The translations under genes were made by a program, and so were the position numbers. A DNA stretch of 14,645 nucleotides, taken from contig CAJTNI010000014.1 of NCBI GenBank assembly GCA_910577945.1, forward strand, positions 40,978-55,622, in the 5' to 3' direction. Each line of letters opens with the position of its first letter. Position 1 is the stretch's first letter. Of this stretch, positions 7,877 to 14,230 are shown piece after piece. The notes under the pieces are model-generated. The model was given only the letters and a program-made list of their open reading frames with translations, was not told the origin of the DNA and ran no database searches. The stretch is from an uncultured Christensenella sp. GTDB lineage: Bacteria; Bacillota; Clostridia; Christensenellales; Pumilibacteraceae.

Positions 7877-8197
7877 TTATTGCGGATATGCTAACAGCAT
7901 GAAATATTGCAAAAGCCGTTTGCCGCCGAACACGCGCAGCTCGAACGCTTCGCCGTTATGCGTAAACGCGAGCGTGCGCTTGAACAGCCCCGTTTTTACC
8001 TTTATATTTTGCAGTCTGTCCGTAGAATCGGAAAACAGCTTTTCGCCGTCCGCGCGCACGAGCGTTACCAGCTCGCCGCTCACGCAAACCGCCAGCTCCG
8101 TCCCGTCCGCGGCGATTGCCGCCGCCGCGAGCAACTCGTCGTCTACGTACCCGCGCGCTTTAAAATTGTCGAGCGTTTCCGCAGTCAATTTTGCCAT
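7877..8197 (-). CDS. Unknown 106-residue protein inside the pur cluster
   Basis: I do not recognise this gene. It is very probably real: it has one of the strongest ribosome binding sites here (AAAGGAG, 8204-8210, 6 nt before the ATG), fits exactly between purN (31-nt gap) and purH (33-nt gap), and has no competing gene. The protein starts with a probable helix (about 5-30), followed by alternating hydrophobic segments that look like beta strands (34-39, 43-48, 64-69, 74-79, 85-90), and ends in an amphipathic helix (KRLLQYFMLLAY, 93-104). Strands closed by a C-terminal helix recall small bacterial PH-like domains, but this is only a pattern resemblance. No cysteine cluster, signal peptide or membrane segment is seen. 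Its position suggests a role coupled to purine synthesis, or simple co-transcription. Confidence 0.85.
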   Translation of the reverse strand: MAKLTAETLDNFKARGYVDDELLAAAAIAADGTELAVCVSGELVTLVRADGEKLFSDSTDRLQNIKVKTGLFKRTLAFTHNGEAFELRVFGGKRLLQYFMLLAYPQ

Positions 8198-8228
8198 ATC
8201 GGTCTCCTTTAACTTAATAGCGCCGCCG

Positions 8229-8816
8229 CTATGCTTTTGCGCACAGCAACGCGACCGCCTCCACCAACAGCGGGTGCTCGATTGTGTCGAGTATGCGCCG
8301 TTGCAGGCTTTCGGGCGTGTCGTCGGGCAGCACGTCGAGCGCGCGCTGCAATATGATATCGCCCGTGTCGATTCCGCCGTCGGAATAGTGCACCGTCGCG
8401 CCGCTCTTCTTCTCGCCCGCGGCGATGACCGCTTCGTGCACGTGTATGCCGTACATGCCCCTGCCGCCGAACTTGGGCAGCAGCGCGGGGTGAATGTTGA
8501 TAATACGCCCCTTGTACGCGTCCAAGAGCGGCGCGGTGAGTATGCCGAGGTATCCCGCGAGCACGATTAGCTCCACGCCGTACCGCGTCATAATTTCCGC
8601 GACCGCAGTATCGCGCGCAACGTCGTCCGCATAGTCGGCTTTGCGACAGGTATAGCACGGTATGCCCGCAAGCCGCGCGCGTTCTATGCCGTACGCCTTG
8701 GCGTTGCTCGTAACCGCCACAACTATCTCGCCGTCGAACGCGCCGTCGCGCTGACCGTCTATCAGGGCTTGGAAATCCGTCCCGTTGCCCGAAAACATGA
8801 CCGCTATCTTTTTCAT
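8229..8816 (-). CDS. purN: Phosphoribosylglycinamide formyltransferase
   Basis: PurN transfers a formyl group from 10-formyl-THF to GAR to make FGAR, step 3. The 195-residue length is normal. The N-terminus has the phosphate-binding loop FSGNGTDFQALI (8-19). The catalytic set is Asn107 and His109 in NIHPALLP and Asp150 in GGIDTG. I chose the ATG at 8814-8816 (MKKIAVMFSGNG). An in-frame ATG four codons upstream exists, but neither has a clear Shine-Dalgarno site, only a weak GG in GGTTTG. The leader upstream is a family I repeat. It is followed closely by the unknown small gene and purH. Confidence 0.95.
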   Translation of the reverse strand: MKKIAVMFSGNGTDFQALIDGQRDGAFDGEIVVAVTSNAKAYGIERARLAGIPCYTCRKADYADDVARDTAVAEIMTRYGVELIVLAGYLGILTAPLLDAYKGRIINIHPALLPKFGGRGMYGIHVHEAVIAAGEKKSGATVHYSDGGIDTGDIILQRALDVLPDDTPESLQRRILDTIEHPLLVEAVALLCAKA

Positions 8817-8830
8817 GATACAAACCAAAT

Positions 8831-9017
8831 GCAGCCAAATGCTGCGCGTATGCCGTGTGTTTGCTTTGTAGGTAATTTTGCGTTACACCCGAATAATTGC
8901 TTTGCTATTAAGCTGACATTTCGACCGAAACGCCGAGGCGCGAGGCGCGTAGCGGAGAAATCTATCCTGTATAAAAGATTTCTCGGCTGCGCGCTATCGC
9001 GCTCCGCTCGAAACGAC
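8831..9017. repeat. Composite family I + complete family II repeat in the purN leader
   Basis: This fills most of the 234-nt gap between purM and purN. Family I part: hairpin GCAGC (8831-8835) with GCTGC (8841-8845), the box TGCCGTGTGTTTGCTTT (8851-8867), then ACACCCGAATAAT (8885-8897), with the same 34-nt spacing as before purL. Family II part: 8915-9017, 103 bp, with outer ends GACATTTCGA and TCGAAACGAC (inverted) and perfect inner arms GAGAAATCT (8955-8963) and AGATTTCTC (8976-8984). It has no coding capacity and looks like a non-autonomous, MITE-like element, though no transposase source is known. Confidence 0.8.
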
Positions 9018-9050
9018 ATCTTTGGAACAAGTCATTCGCTTACTCTCGCG

Positions 9051-10079
9051 TCAGCGGTCGAGTATCACGCCCTCGCCGCCGACGGTCTCGCCGATTATGT
9101 ACGCGCGCTCGCCCAAGGCGTTGGCGCGCTTGACAAAGCTGTCGGCGTCGCTCGCGCGCACCGCCGCGACCATGCCTATGCCCATGTTGAACGTGTTGTA
9201 CAGCTCGCTGTCCGAAAGATGCGACTTTTCGGCGAGCAGTTCGAAAATGTCCTGACGCGGGAACGACCCGATATCGACGCGGCAGCCCACTCCGCTCGGG
9301 AATATGCGCGGAATGTTTTCTATAAACCCGCCGCCCGTTATGTTGGCAAGCCCCAGAATATCGAACTCGCTCGCGAGCTTCAACACGCTTTTTACGTACA
9401 GGTGCGTGGGCGTGAGTATGCGCTCCAAAAGCGACACGCCGAGCGACTTGTCCGCGTCCAGCTTTTCCACGTCCTCGCCGAGCAGCCTGCGCACCAGCGA
9501 GAACCCGTTGGAATGCAAGCCGCTCGACGCCAAGCCGACAAGCGCGCAGCCCGGCGTTATCGTCGTGCCGTTGATTATCTTTTCGCGCTTGACCAGCCCG
9601 ACGGAAAAGCCCGCGAGGTCGTACTCGCCCGCGCCGTACATGCTCGGCATTTCCGCGGTCTCGCCGCCGACGAGCGCGCAGCCCGCCTGCTTGCAGCCCT
9701 CGGCGACGCCCTTGACGACGTCCGCCACCACGTCGGGATTGATGCGCCCCGTCGCTATGTAGTCGAGAAACAAAAGCGGCTTTGCGCCCTGACAGATTAT
9801 GTCGTTGACGCACATAGCCACGCAGTCGATACCGACCGTATCGTTGCGCCCCGACAAAAACGCGTATTTGAGCTTCGTGCCCACGCCGTCCGTGCCCGCG
9901 ACGAGCACGTCGCCGCTCTCGCCCTCCAACGAGTAGAACCCGCCGAAGCTGCCCAAGCCCTGCAACACGTTCTTGTTGAACGTAGCCGCGGCGTGCGCCT
10001 TAATCTTGCTTACCGCGTCGTATCCGCGCGTAACGTCCACGCCCGAATCGGCGTAGGTTATCTTCTTGTTGTCGTCCAT
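9051..10079 (-). CDS. purM: Phosphoribosylformylglycinamidine cyclo-ligase (AIR synthetase)
   Basis: PurM closes the imidazole ring of FGAM with ATP to give AIR, step 5, and shares the fold of the PurL synthetase domain. At 342 residues it is close to the standard length. Motifs are GTDGVGTKLK (62-71), GGETAEMP (138-145) and SSGLHSNGFSLVR (185-197). The start is the ATG at 10077-10079 (MDDNKKITYADSGV), with GGAG at 10085-10088; an in-frame ATG at 10106 has no ribosome binding site. It lies 91 nt after purC, beyond a hairpin and a family I fragment. In many clostridia purF sits between purC and purM; here it does not. Confidence 0.96.
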   Translation of the reverse strand: MDDNKKITYADSGVDVTRGYDAVSKIKAHAAATFNKNVLQGLGSFGGFYSLEGESGDVLVAGTDGVGTKLKYAFLSGRNDTVGIDCVAMCVNDIICQGAKPLLFLDYIATGRINPDVVADVVKGVAEGCKQAGCALVGGETAEMPSMYGAGEYDLAGFSVGLVKREKIINGTTITPGCALVGLASSGLHSNGFSLVRRLLGEDVEKLDADKSLGVSLLERILTPTHLYVKSVLKLASEFDILGLANITGGGFIENIPRIFPSGVGCRVDIGSFPRQDIFELLAEKSHLSDSELYNTFNMGIGMVAAVRASDADSFVKRANALGERAYIIGETVGGEGVILDR

Positions 10080-10106
10080 AATATCTCCGTTTATTCGATT
10101 CGTCAA

Positions 10107-10130
10107 CAGCCGAAGGCTGAGCGTGTGCCG
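10107..10130. repeat. Family I repeat fragment in the purM leader
   Basis: The hairpin CAGCC (10107-10111) with GGCTG (10115-10119) is followed by GCGTGTGCCGT, which matches the start of the family I units before purN and purL. The homology then stops within a few bases, so this is a truncated copy or only the conserved hairpin module. Orientation relative to the downstream gene is the same as in the other two. Confidence 0.5.
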
Positions 10131-10140
10131 TACAAAGAGA

Positions 10141-10164
10141 AAACGCGTAGATAAGTACGCGTTT
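10141..10164 (-). terminator. Hairpin after purC, possible weak terminator
   Basis: The arms AAACGCGTA (10141-10149) and TACGCGTTT (10156-10164) pair perfectly over 9 bp with a 6-nt loop, starting 6 nt after the purC stop. On the minus strand the stem is followed by TCTCTTTG, so with the stem's TTT there is an interrupted T-tract. It may terminate or attenuate transcription between purC and purM. The arm sequence resembles the outer ends of the family III elements after purL and purH. Confidence 0.5.
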
Positions 10165-10170
10165 AAAAAT

Positions 10171-10884
10171 TTATTTTAGCCCTATCCTGCGCATCATCTC
10201 GTGATACGCGCCCTCGACGCCGCCCATGTCGCGACGGAATCTATCCTTGTCGAGCTTTTCTTTGGTTTTGCTGTCCCAGAACCTGCACGTATCGGGACTG
10301 ATTTCGTCGGCGAGTATGATTTTGCCGTGGTATCTGCCGAACTCGATTTTGAAGTCGACCAAATCGACGCCCACGCCCGCAAAAAACTTTTTGAGAATAT
10401 CGTTGACCTTGCGCGCCGTTTTTTCGATAACGGCGAGCTCGTCGGCGGTCGCCCAGCCGAACGCGAGCGCATGGTCGGAGTTAATCATGGGGTCGCCCAG
10501 CTCGTCCGATTTGTAGTACAGTTCGAGTATGGGCATGGACGGAATTTCGCCCTCGGGCAAGCCCGTGCGCTTACTCAAAGACCCCGCGACAACGTTGCGC
10601 ATGATAACTTCGAGCGGCACGATTTTGACGTTCTTGACGACAGTTCTGCGGTCGGAAAGCTCCTCGACGTAGTGCGTTTCCACGCCTTCCTTTTCGAGCA
10701 TTTGCATGATATAATTTGTCATGCGGTTGTTGATAACGCCCTTGCCGACTATCGTCCCGCGCTTGACGCCGTTAAACGCCGTCGCGTCGTCCTTGTAATC
10801 GACTATGAGAAGGTCGGGGTCGCTCGTCGCGAACACCTTTTTCGCCTTACCCTCGTACAACTGTTCCTTTTGTTCGATATCCAT
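10171..10884 (-). CDS. purC: Phosphoribosylaminoimidazole-succinocarboxamide synthase (SAICAR synthetase)
   Basis: PurC joins CAIR and aspartate with ATP to form SAICAR, step 7. The length of 237 residues is typical. Motifs are LYEGKAKKVF (9-18), EVIMRNVVAGS (92-102), VDFKIEFGR (176-184) and LADEISPDTCRFWD (191-204), which bind nucleotide and substrate in this family. The ATG at 10882-10884 has AAGGAG 6 nt upstream. It follows purE by 20 nt, so the two are almost certainly co-transcribed from the promoter upstream of purE. A hairpin directly after its stop could lower transcription into purM. Confidence 0.97.
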   Translation of the reverse strand: MDIEQKEQLYEGKAKKVFATSDPDLLIVDYKDDATAFNGVKRGTIVGKGVINNRMTNYIMQMLEKEGVETHYVEELSDRRTVVKNVKIVPLEVIMRNVVAGSLSKRTGLPEGEIPSMPILELYYKSDELGDPMINSDHALAFGWATADELAVIEKTARKVNDILKKFFAGVGVDLVDFKIEFGRYHGKIILADEISPDTCRFWDSKTKEKLDKDRFRRDMGGVEGAYHEMMRRIGLK

Positions 10885-10904
10885 GGTTTTCTCCTTGAAA
10901 AGGG

Positions 10905-11405
10905 TTAATTGTCGCCGTTAAACTGCGCGCGCACCGCCGCGTCGTCCGCGAGTGTGCTCTTGCGCATGTTTTCCACGTATTCCGCGTACTTTTTGTCGAG
11001 CTTGTCGTCGGAAGCCGCGAGCACGCGCACGCAAAAAAGCCCCGCGTTCGCGCCCGCGTTGACGCCCATCACCGCCACGGGCACGCCGCTCGGCATAGGC
11101 AAAATGCTGAGCACGCTGTCCAAGCCGTCTAAGAACGACGTGGACACGGGCAACGCGATTACGGGCAGCGTCGTCGCCGCCGCGAGCACGCCGCCCAAGT
11201 GCGCCGCCTTGCCCGCCACCGCGATAATCGCCGCAAAGCCGTTCGACCTCGCGCTACGCGCGAACTCCGCCGCCTCGTCGGGCGTGCGATGCGCGCTCAA
11301 AACGCGCACTGCGTACGGCACGCCGAACTTATCCAAAATTTCCGTCGCCGCCTTGGCTTTATCGAGGTCGCTCTTCGACCCCATGACAATCGCTATTTTT
11401 TTCAC
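10905..11405 (-). CDS. purE: N5-carboxyaminoimidazole ribonucleotide mutase, class I PurE
   Basis: PurE rearranges N5-CAIR to CAIR, step 6. The 166-residue length and the motifs GSKSD (9-13) and SAHRTP (37-42), followed by AGKAAHLGGVLA (64-75), fit class I. The last motif usually reads AAHLPG; here it is AAHLGG. Class I enzymes normally work with PurK, which is not in the window. I chose the GTG at 11403-11405 because it gives the family N-terminus (VKKIAIVMGSKSD) and has AAAAGGA 7 nt upstream. The frame stays open to 11549, but that extension would cover the likely transcription start and has no homology that I recognise. It is the first gene of the pur cluster. Confidence 0.95.
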   Translation of the reverse strand: MKKIAIVMGSKSDLDKAKAATEILDKFGVPYAVRVLSAHRTPDEAAEFARSARSNGFAAIIAVAGKAAHLGGVLAAATTLPVIALPVSTSFLDGLDSVLSILPMPSGVPVAVMGVNAGANAGLFCVRVLAASDDKLDKKYAEYVENMRKSTLADDAAVRAQFNGDN

Positions 11406-11526
11406 GTATGTATCCTTTTCGCGATACGCGCCGAGCATAAGCGGCGACTGCCGCATAACGCGCGCATACCCGAACGGTTTTCCCGCCGCGCCCGAGCGTT
11501 TCCGACTCGCGCCGCAGCGTACGAAT

Positions 11527-11556
11527 ATTTTAGCACACGGCGCAATCATAAGTCAA
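11527..11556 (-). promoter_or_regulatory. Sigma-A-type promoter of the pur cluster
   Basis: On the minus strand TTGACT (11551-11556) and TAAAAT (11527-11532) are separated by 18 nt, and a TG one base before the -10 makes it an extended -10. Transcription would start near 11520, leaving a leader of about 115 nt before purE. The leader contains GCGGC-AGTC-GCCGC and a short GTATC/GATAC dyad around the ribosome binding site, but no known riboswitch that I can recognise. Confidence 0.65.
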
Positions 11557-11716
11557 TCAAAATAGGCGCGTCGCGCGCACATTTCGCCGTTCTTTGCTCC
11601 TCACAGCCGCGCGCGCCCGCCGCGCCCGTCGCACGCAATCGCCGCCGCCTGCGCCGACAAACCGCACATTTCGCCGTCGTAAGCGGGCTTGCGGCGCTTT
11701 AAGTCGACAAAAACTC
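11557..11716. other. Spacer between two divergent promoters
   Basis: The purE-phosphatase gap (11406-11837, 432 nt) holds the two promoters and this central GC-rich spacer. I see no gene in it. A 15-bp direct repeat, CGCACATTTCGCCGT, occurs at 11576-11590 and 11663-11677, 87 bp apart, one upstream of each promoter. It could be a binding site shared by the two promoters, but chance or repeat decay is also possible. Confidence 0.4.
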
Positions 11717-11745
11717 TTGACTATGCCGCACGCTTACTATATAAT
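11717..11745 (+). promoter_or_regulatory. Sigma-A-type promoter of the phosphatase/kinase pair
   Basis: TTGACT (11717-11722) and a perfect TATAAT (11740-11745) are 17 nt apart, the optimal spacing. The transcription start would be near 11752, giving an untranslated leader of about 85 nt before the ATG at 11838. Confidence 0.8.
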
Positions 11746-11811
11746 ATAGATACGGTAGCGACTCCGACGGGCAAAAACCGCACGTTCGGGCGCGTTTTGG
11801 CGCGAGCGCCG

Positions 11812-11832
11812 CCGTAAAAGACGTTTACGGAG
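11812..11832 (+). promoter_or_regulatory. Hairpin overlapping the ribosome binding site of the phosphatase gene
   Basis: CCGTAAA (11812-11818) and TTTACGG (11824-11830) form a perfect 7-bp stem with a 5-nt loop. The last two G of the stem are the first two bases of the Shine-Dalgarno GGAG (11829-11832), 5 nt before the ATG. A smaller GGCG/CGCC stem (11799-11810) precedes it. The stem could partly hide the ribosome binding site. Confidence 0.5.
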
Positions 11833-11837
11833 ATTTT

Positions 11838-12590
11838 ATGAAAATCGTTACGAGTTCACTGTGCAAGCAAGGCGGACGCGAATACAATCAGGACTTTTTG
11901 GATTTGACGGTCGCAAACGACGGCGCGTGCCTCGTCGTGTGCGACGGGCTCGGCTCGTACTACGGCAGCGAGGTAGCGAGCCGTATTTGCGCCACCAAGA
12001 TAATCGAGGCGTACTCGCAGGTAAAGCAGCTCGACCCCGCGCGCGCGATTAAGCCCGAGTTTTGCCAAAGCTACATACAGTCCGCGCACAACTGCGTGGT
12101 AGACGAAAAGGAGCGCAACCACAAAATCCGCTCGTCGTGCACCACCGTGGCGTGCGTCGTAACAGATTTCAACTCGACCGTAATCTCGCATATAGGCGAC
12201 ACGCGCGTGTACTTTTTCAAAAACAAAAAACTGCATTTCCAGACCAAGGACCATTCGCTTTCGCAAATCTCCGTGGAAATGGGACGCATTCCCCTGCGCG
12301 ACATTCGTTCCGACAAGGACCAAAACAAGCTGACGCGCGTGCTCGGCTCGGATTACTACATTCCGCCCGACTGCGATATATACAACTCCCCGCTGCAAGT
12401 CGGCGACGCGTTTATACTGTGCACCGACGGGTTTTGGGAGTACGTGTACGAAGAGGAAATGGAAGCGGACCTGTACGCAAGCAACGCGACGCCCGACAAG
12501 GCGCTCGCGCTCATGGAACAGCGCCTGCTCGCGCGCGTGAACAAATTCAACGACAACTATTCCGCAATAGTGGCGATGGTTGTGGATTGA
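11838..12590 (+). CDS. PPM/PP2C-family protein serine/threonine phosphatase
   Basis: This is a metal-dependent phosphatase that removes phosphate from Ser/Thr of proteins. The 250-residue chain is just the catalytic domain, with all expected acidic motifs: Arg14 and Asp19 in GGREYNQD, Asp36-Gly37 in VVCDGLGS, SCTTVACVV (100-108), Asp121 in HIGDTRVY, KDHS (137-140), Asp197 in CTDGFWEY and Asp239-Asn240 near the end. It has no membrane segment or signal peptide, so it is cytoplasmic. The ATG is preceded by GGAG at 5 nt. The kinase gene follows after 10 nt, the usual pairing of a Stp/PrpC-like phosphatase with its kinase. Unlike classical clostridial stp-prkC loci, the neighbours here are not rsgA/rpe. 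Confidence 0.93.
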   Translation: MKIVTSSLCKQGGREYNQDFLDLTVANDGACLVVCDGLGSYYGSEVASRICATKIIEAYSQVKQLDPARAIKPEFCQSYIQSAHNCVVDEKERNHKIRSSCTTVACVVTDFNSTVISHIGDTRVYFFKNKKLHFQTKDHSLSQISVEMGRIPLRDIRSDKDQNKLTRVLGSDYYIPPDCDIYNSPLQVGDAFILCTDGFWEYVYEEEMEADLYASNATPDKALALMEQRLLARVNKFNDNYSAIVAMVVD

Positions 12591-12600
12591 GAAGGCAGCC

Positions 12601-13998
12601 ATGGCAAGAATAAGAACCAACAAAAATATCTGTCTGTATTGTTTCGGCAACCTCGACGGCAACCGCGTGTGCACCGACTGTCACCGCAAAGCCGACGACG
12701 CGCCCAGCCCGCCGCACCACCTGCCCCAGCGCACGGTGCTCGGCACGCAAAACAAGTACCTCATCGGCAAAGCGCTCGGCGAGGGCGGCTTCGGCATAAC
12801 GTACGTAGCGTGGGATTTGCAGCAGGGCATTAAGGTCGCAATCAAGGAATATTTCCCGTCGGGCTACGTTACGCGCGTGGCGGCGAGCAATCAGGTAATA
12901 ATCAACTCCAAGCAAAACCAAGCCGCGAGCAACCGCGGGCTCAAACGTTTTGTGGAGGAGGCGCGCGCGCTCGCAAAAATCAAAAACCTCGCCGGTGTAG
13001 TCAACGTGCGCGATTTCTTTTCCGCCAACGGCACGGCGTATATCGTCATGGAGTTTCTCGACGGCGTGTCGCTCAAAAAATACCTGCAAAGGAAGGGCGG
13101 CAAAATCTCGGCGGACGAGGTGCTCACAATCATGCGCCCCGTTATGGACTCGCTCACGCAGGTGCATAAAATCGGGCTAATTCACCGCGACATATCGCCC
13201 GACAACATTCTTATAACCAAGTTCAACGAGGTCAAGCTCATCGACTTCGGCGCGGCTAAATACTCCAACCCCGACGGCAAGTCGATGTCGATAGTGCTCA
13301 AACAGGGCTTTGCCCCGCCCGAACAGTACGACACACACGGCGAGCAAGGTCCGTGGACGGACGTGTACGCGCTGGGCGTAACAATCTACTACTCTATTAC
13401 GGGTCAGCTCCCGCCCGAGTCCATTCGGCTCATGATGGGCAAGGAAACCGTAAAGCGCCCGTCCGAGCTGGGCATAGATATCGACGCGGGCGTGGAAAAC
13501 GCGCTCATGAAATGCCTCGCCGTGGATATCAAAAAACGCTATCAAGACGTGCAAAGCATGATTAACGGGCTGTACAACCCGCGCGCGCCGCGCAAGGCGG
13601 TTTCCGCCCCCACGATGAGCGTTTCCACCGCGCCCAAAAAGACGGCGTACCCGCGCTCGTCGATAAACGCGACCGCGTCTACCGACAAGCCCGAACCGCA
13701 AAAGCCCGCGACGGCGCAAAAGCCGTCCGCGCAAAGCACGATCAAGCCAGCGGCAAAGCCCGGCGCGGCGTCTGCGCGCGTAGCGTCGGCAAAGCCCGCG
13801 TCGGCACAAAAGCCGACCGCCTCGCCCGCCGCGGCGGGCAAAAAGCAAGGCTCGACGCCGACGGCAAAACCGACGGCTCCGAGGTCCGCCGCACCCGACG
13901 GCAGCGCGGCAAAGCCGACCGCCGCCAAACCGACCGCGACCGTCACGAAAACAAAGACCAAATCGGGCAACTTTTTCGCGCGGCTGTTCAAAAAATAA
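12601..13998 (+). CDS. Soluble serine/threonine protein kinase with N-terminal Cys4 knuckle
   Basis: This is a Hanks-type kinase of 465 residues. Residues 11-27 hold two CxxC pairs (Cys11/14 and 24/27), a likely zinc knuckle. The kinase domain (about 53-325) is complete: glycine loop GEGGFG (60-65), Lys82 in VAIKEYFPSG, an alpha-C Glu at 119 or 120, HRDISPDN (195-202), DFG (215-217), APPE (238-241) and Asp254. After it comes a low-complexity Ala/Lys/Pro/Ser/Thr tail (about 330-455) with repeated KPT/KPA units, ending in basic-hydrophobic NFFARLFKK. No transmembrane segment or PASTA domain is present, so it is not a PrkC-type receptor. The ATG has AAGG 6 nt upstream; a TTG at 12580 overlapping the phosphatase gene is less likely. 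The tail may reach a partner or membrane; this is inference. Confidence 0.93.
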   Translation: MARIRTNKNICLYCFGNLDGNRVCTDCHRKADDAPSPPHHLPQRTVLGTQNKYLIGKALGEGGFGITYVAWDLQQGIKVAIKEYFPSGYVTRVAASNQVIINSKQNQAASNRGLKRFVEEARALAKIKNLAGVVNVRDFFSANGTAYIVMEFLDGVSLKKYLQRKGGKISADEVLTIMRPVMDSLTQVHKIGLIHRDISPDNILITKFNEVKLIDFGAAKYSNPDGKSMSIVLKQGFAPPEQYDTHGEQGPWTDVYALGVTIYYSITGQLPPESIRLMMGKETVKRPSELGIDIDAGVENALMKCLAVDIKKRYQDVQSMINGLYNPRAPRKAVSAPTMSVSTAPKKTAYPRSSINATASTDKPEPQKPATAQKPSAQSTIKPAAKPGAASARVASAKPASAQKPTASPAAAGKKQGSTPTAKPTAPRSAAPDGSAAKPTAAKPTATVTKTKTKSGNFFARLFKK

Positions 13999-14133
13999 AC
14001 AGGGCGTTACTCCGCTCCGCGTAATTGATACTCGACTTGTCGCACCCGCGGCGTTCGATTATCGCCGCCCCGCGAACAATTCGCAAGCCAAAGCTTACAC
14101 ATAAAACACGCGTGCACGGCACGCAATAAATAT

Positions 14134-14152
14134 CCACGCGCATAGCGCGTGG
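14134..14152. terminator. Right-end hairpin of the IS, possible bidirectional terminator
   Basis: CCACGCGC (14134-14141) and GCGCGTGG (14145-14152) form a perfect 8-bp stem with a 3-nt loop, flanked by A/T-rich AATAAATAT and TATTTCATTTT. In IS200/IS605 elements such a subterminal hairpin is what TnpA recognises. The T-rich flank on both strands could also end transcripts coming from the kinase gene and from tnpA. Confidence 0.6.
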
Positions 14153-14230
14153 TATTTCATTTTCGGGCGTAGCCCTAATAAAACTAGCGGCGCACAAGTG
14201 CGCACTGGAAGCCTGGCAGCGAGCGTGTTG

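Noticed and set aside
10080..10106. ATG nine codons upstream of the chosen purM start
   Set aside because: It has no ribosome binding site, and the chosen ATG has GGAG.
11466..11480. CCGAAC core resembling a PurR PurBox in the purE leader
   Set aside because: The flanking bases do not fit the A/T-rich consensus, no second inverted box lies at the proper distance, and CGAAC is frequent throughout this DNA.
11406..11520. Possible riboswitch (purine, ZTP, THF, PRPP) in the purE leader
   Set aside because: I could not match the conserved bases of any of these classes. Only short GC hairpins are visible. A covariance-model search would decide.
11406..11549. Longer PurE starting upstream
   Set aside because: It would begin upstream of the predicted transcription start and adds no recognised sequence. 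The GTG at 11405 has a good ribosome binding site.
14048..14068. GC hairpin GCGGCG/CGCCGC after the kinase as an intrinsic terminator
   Set aside because: The stem is only 6 bp with a 9-nt loop, and no T-run follows on either strand.
13988..14197. Small minus-strand open frame downstream of tnpA
   Set aside because: It spans the IS right-end hairpins and the end of the kinase gene, and has no ribosome binding site or similarity.
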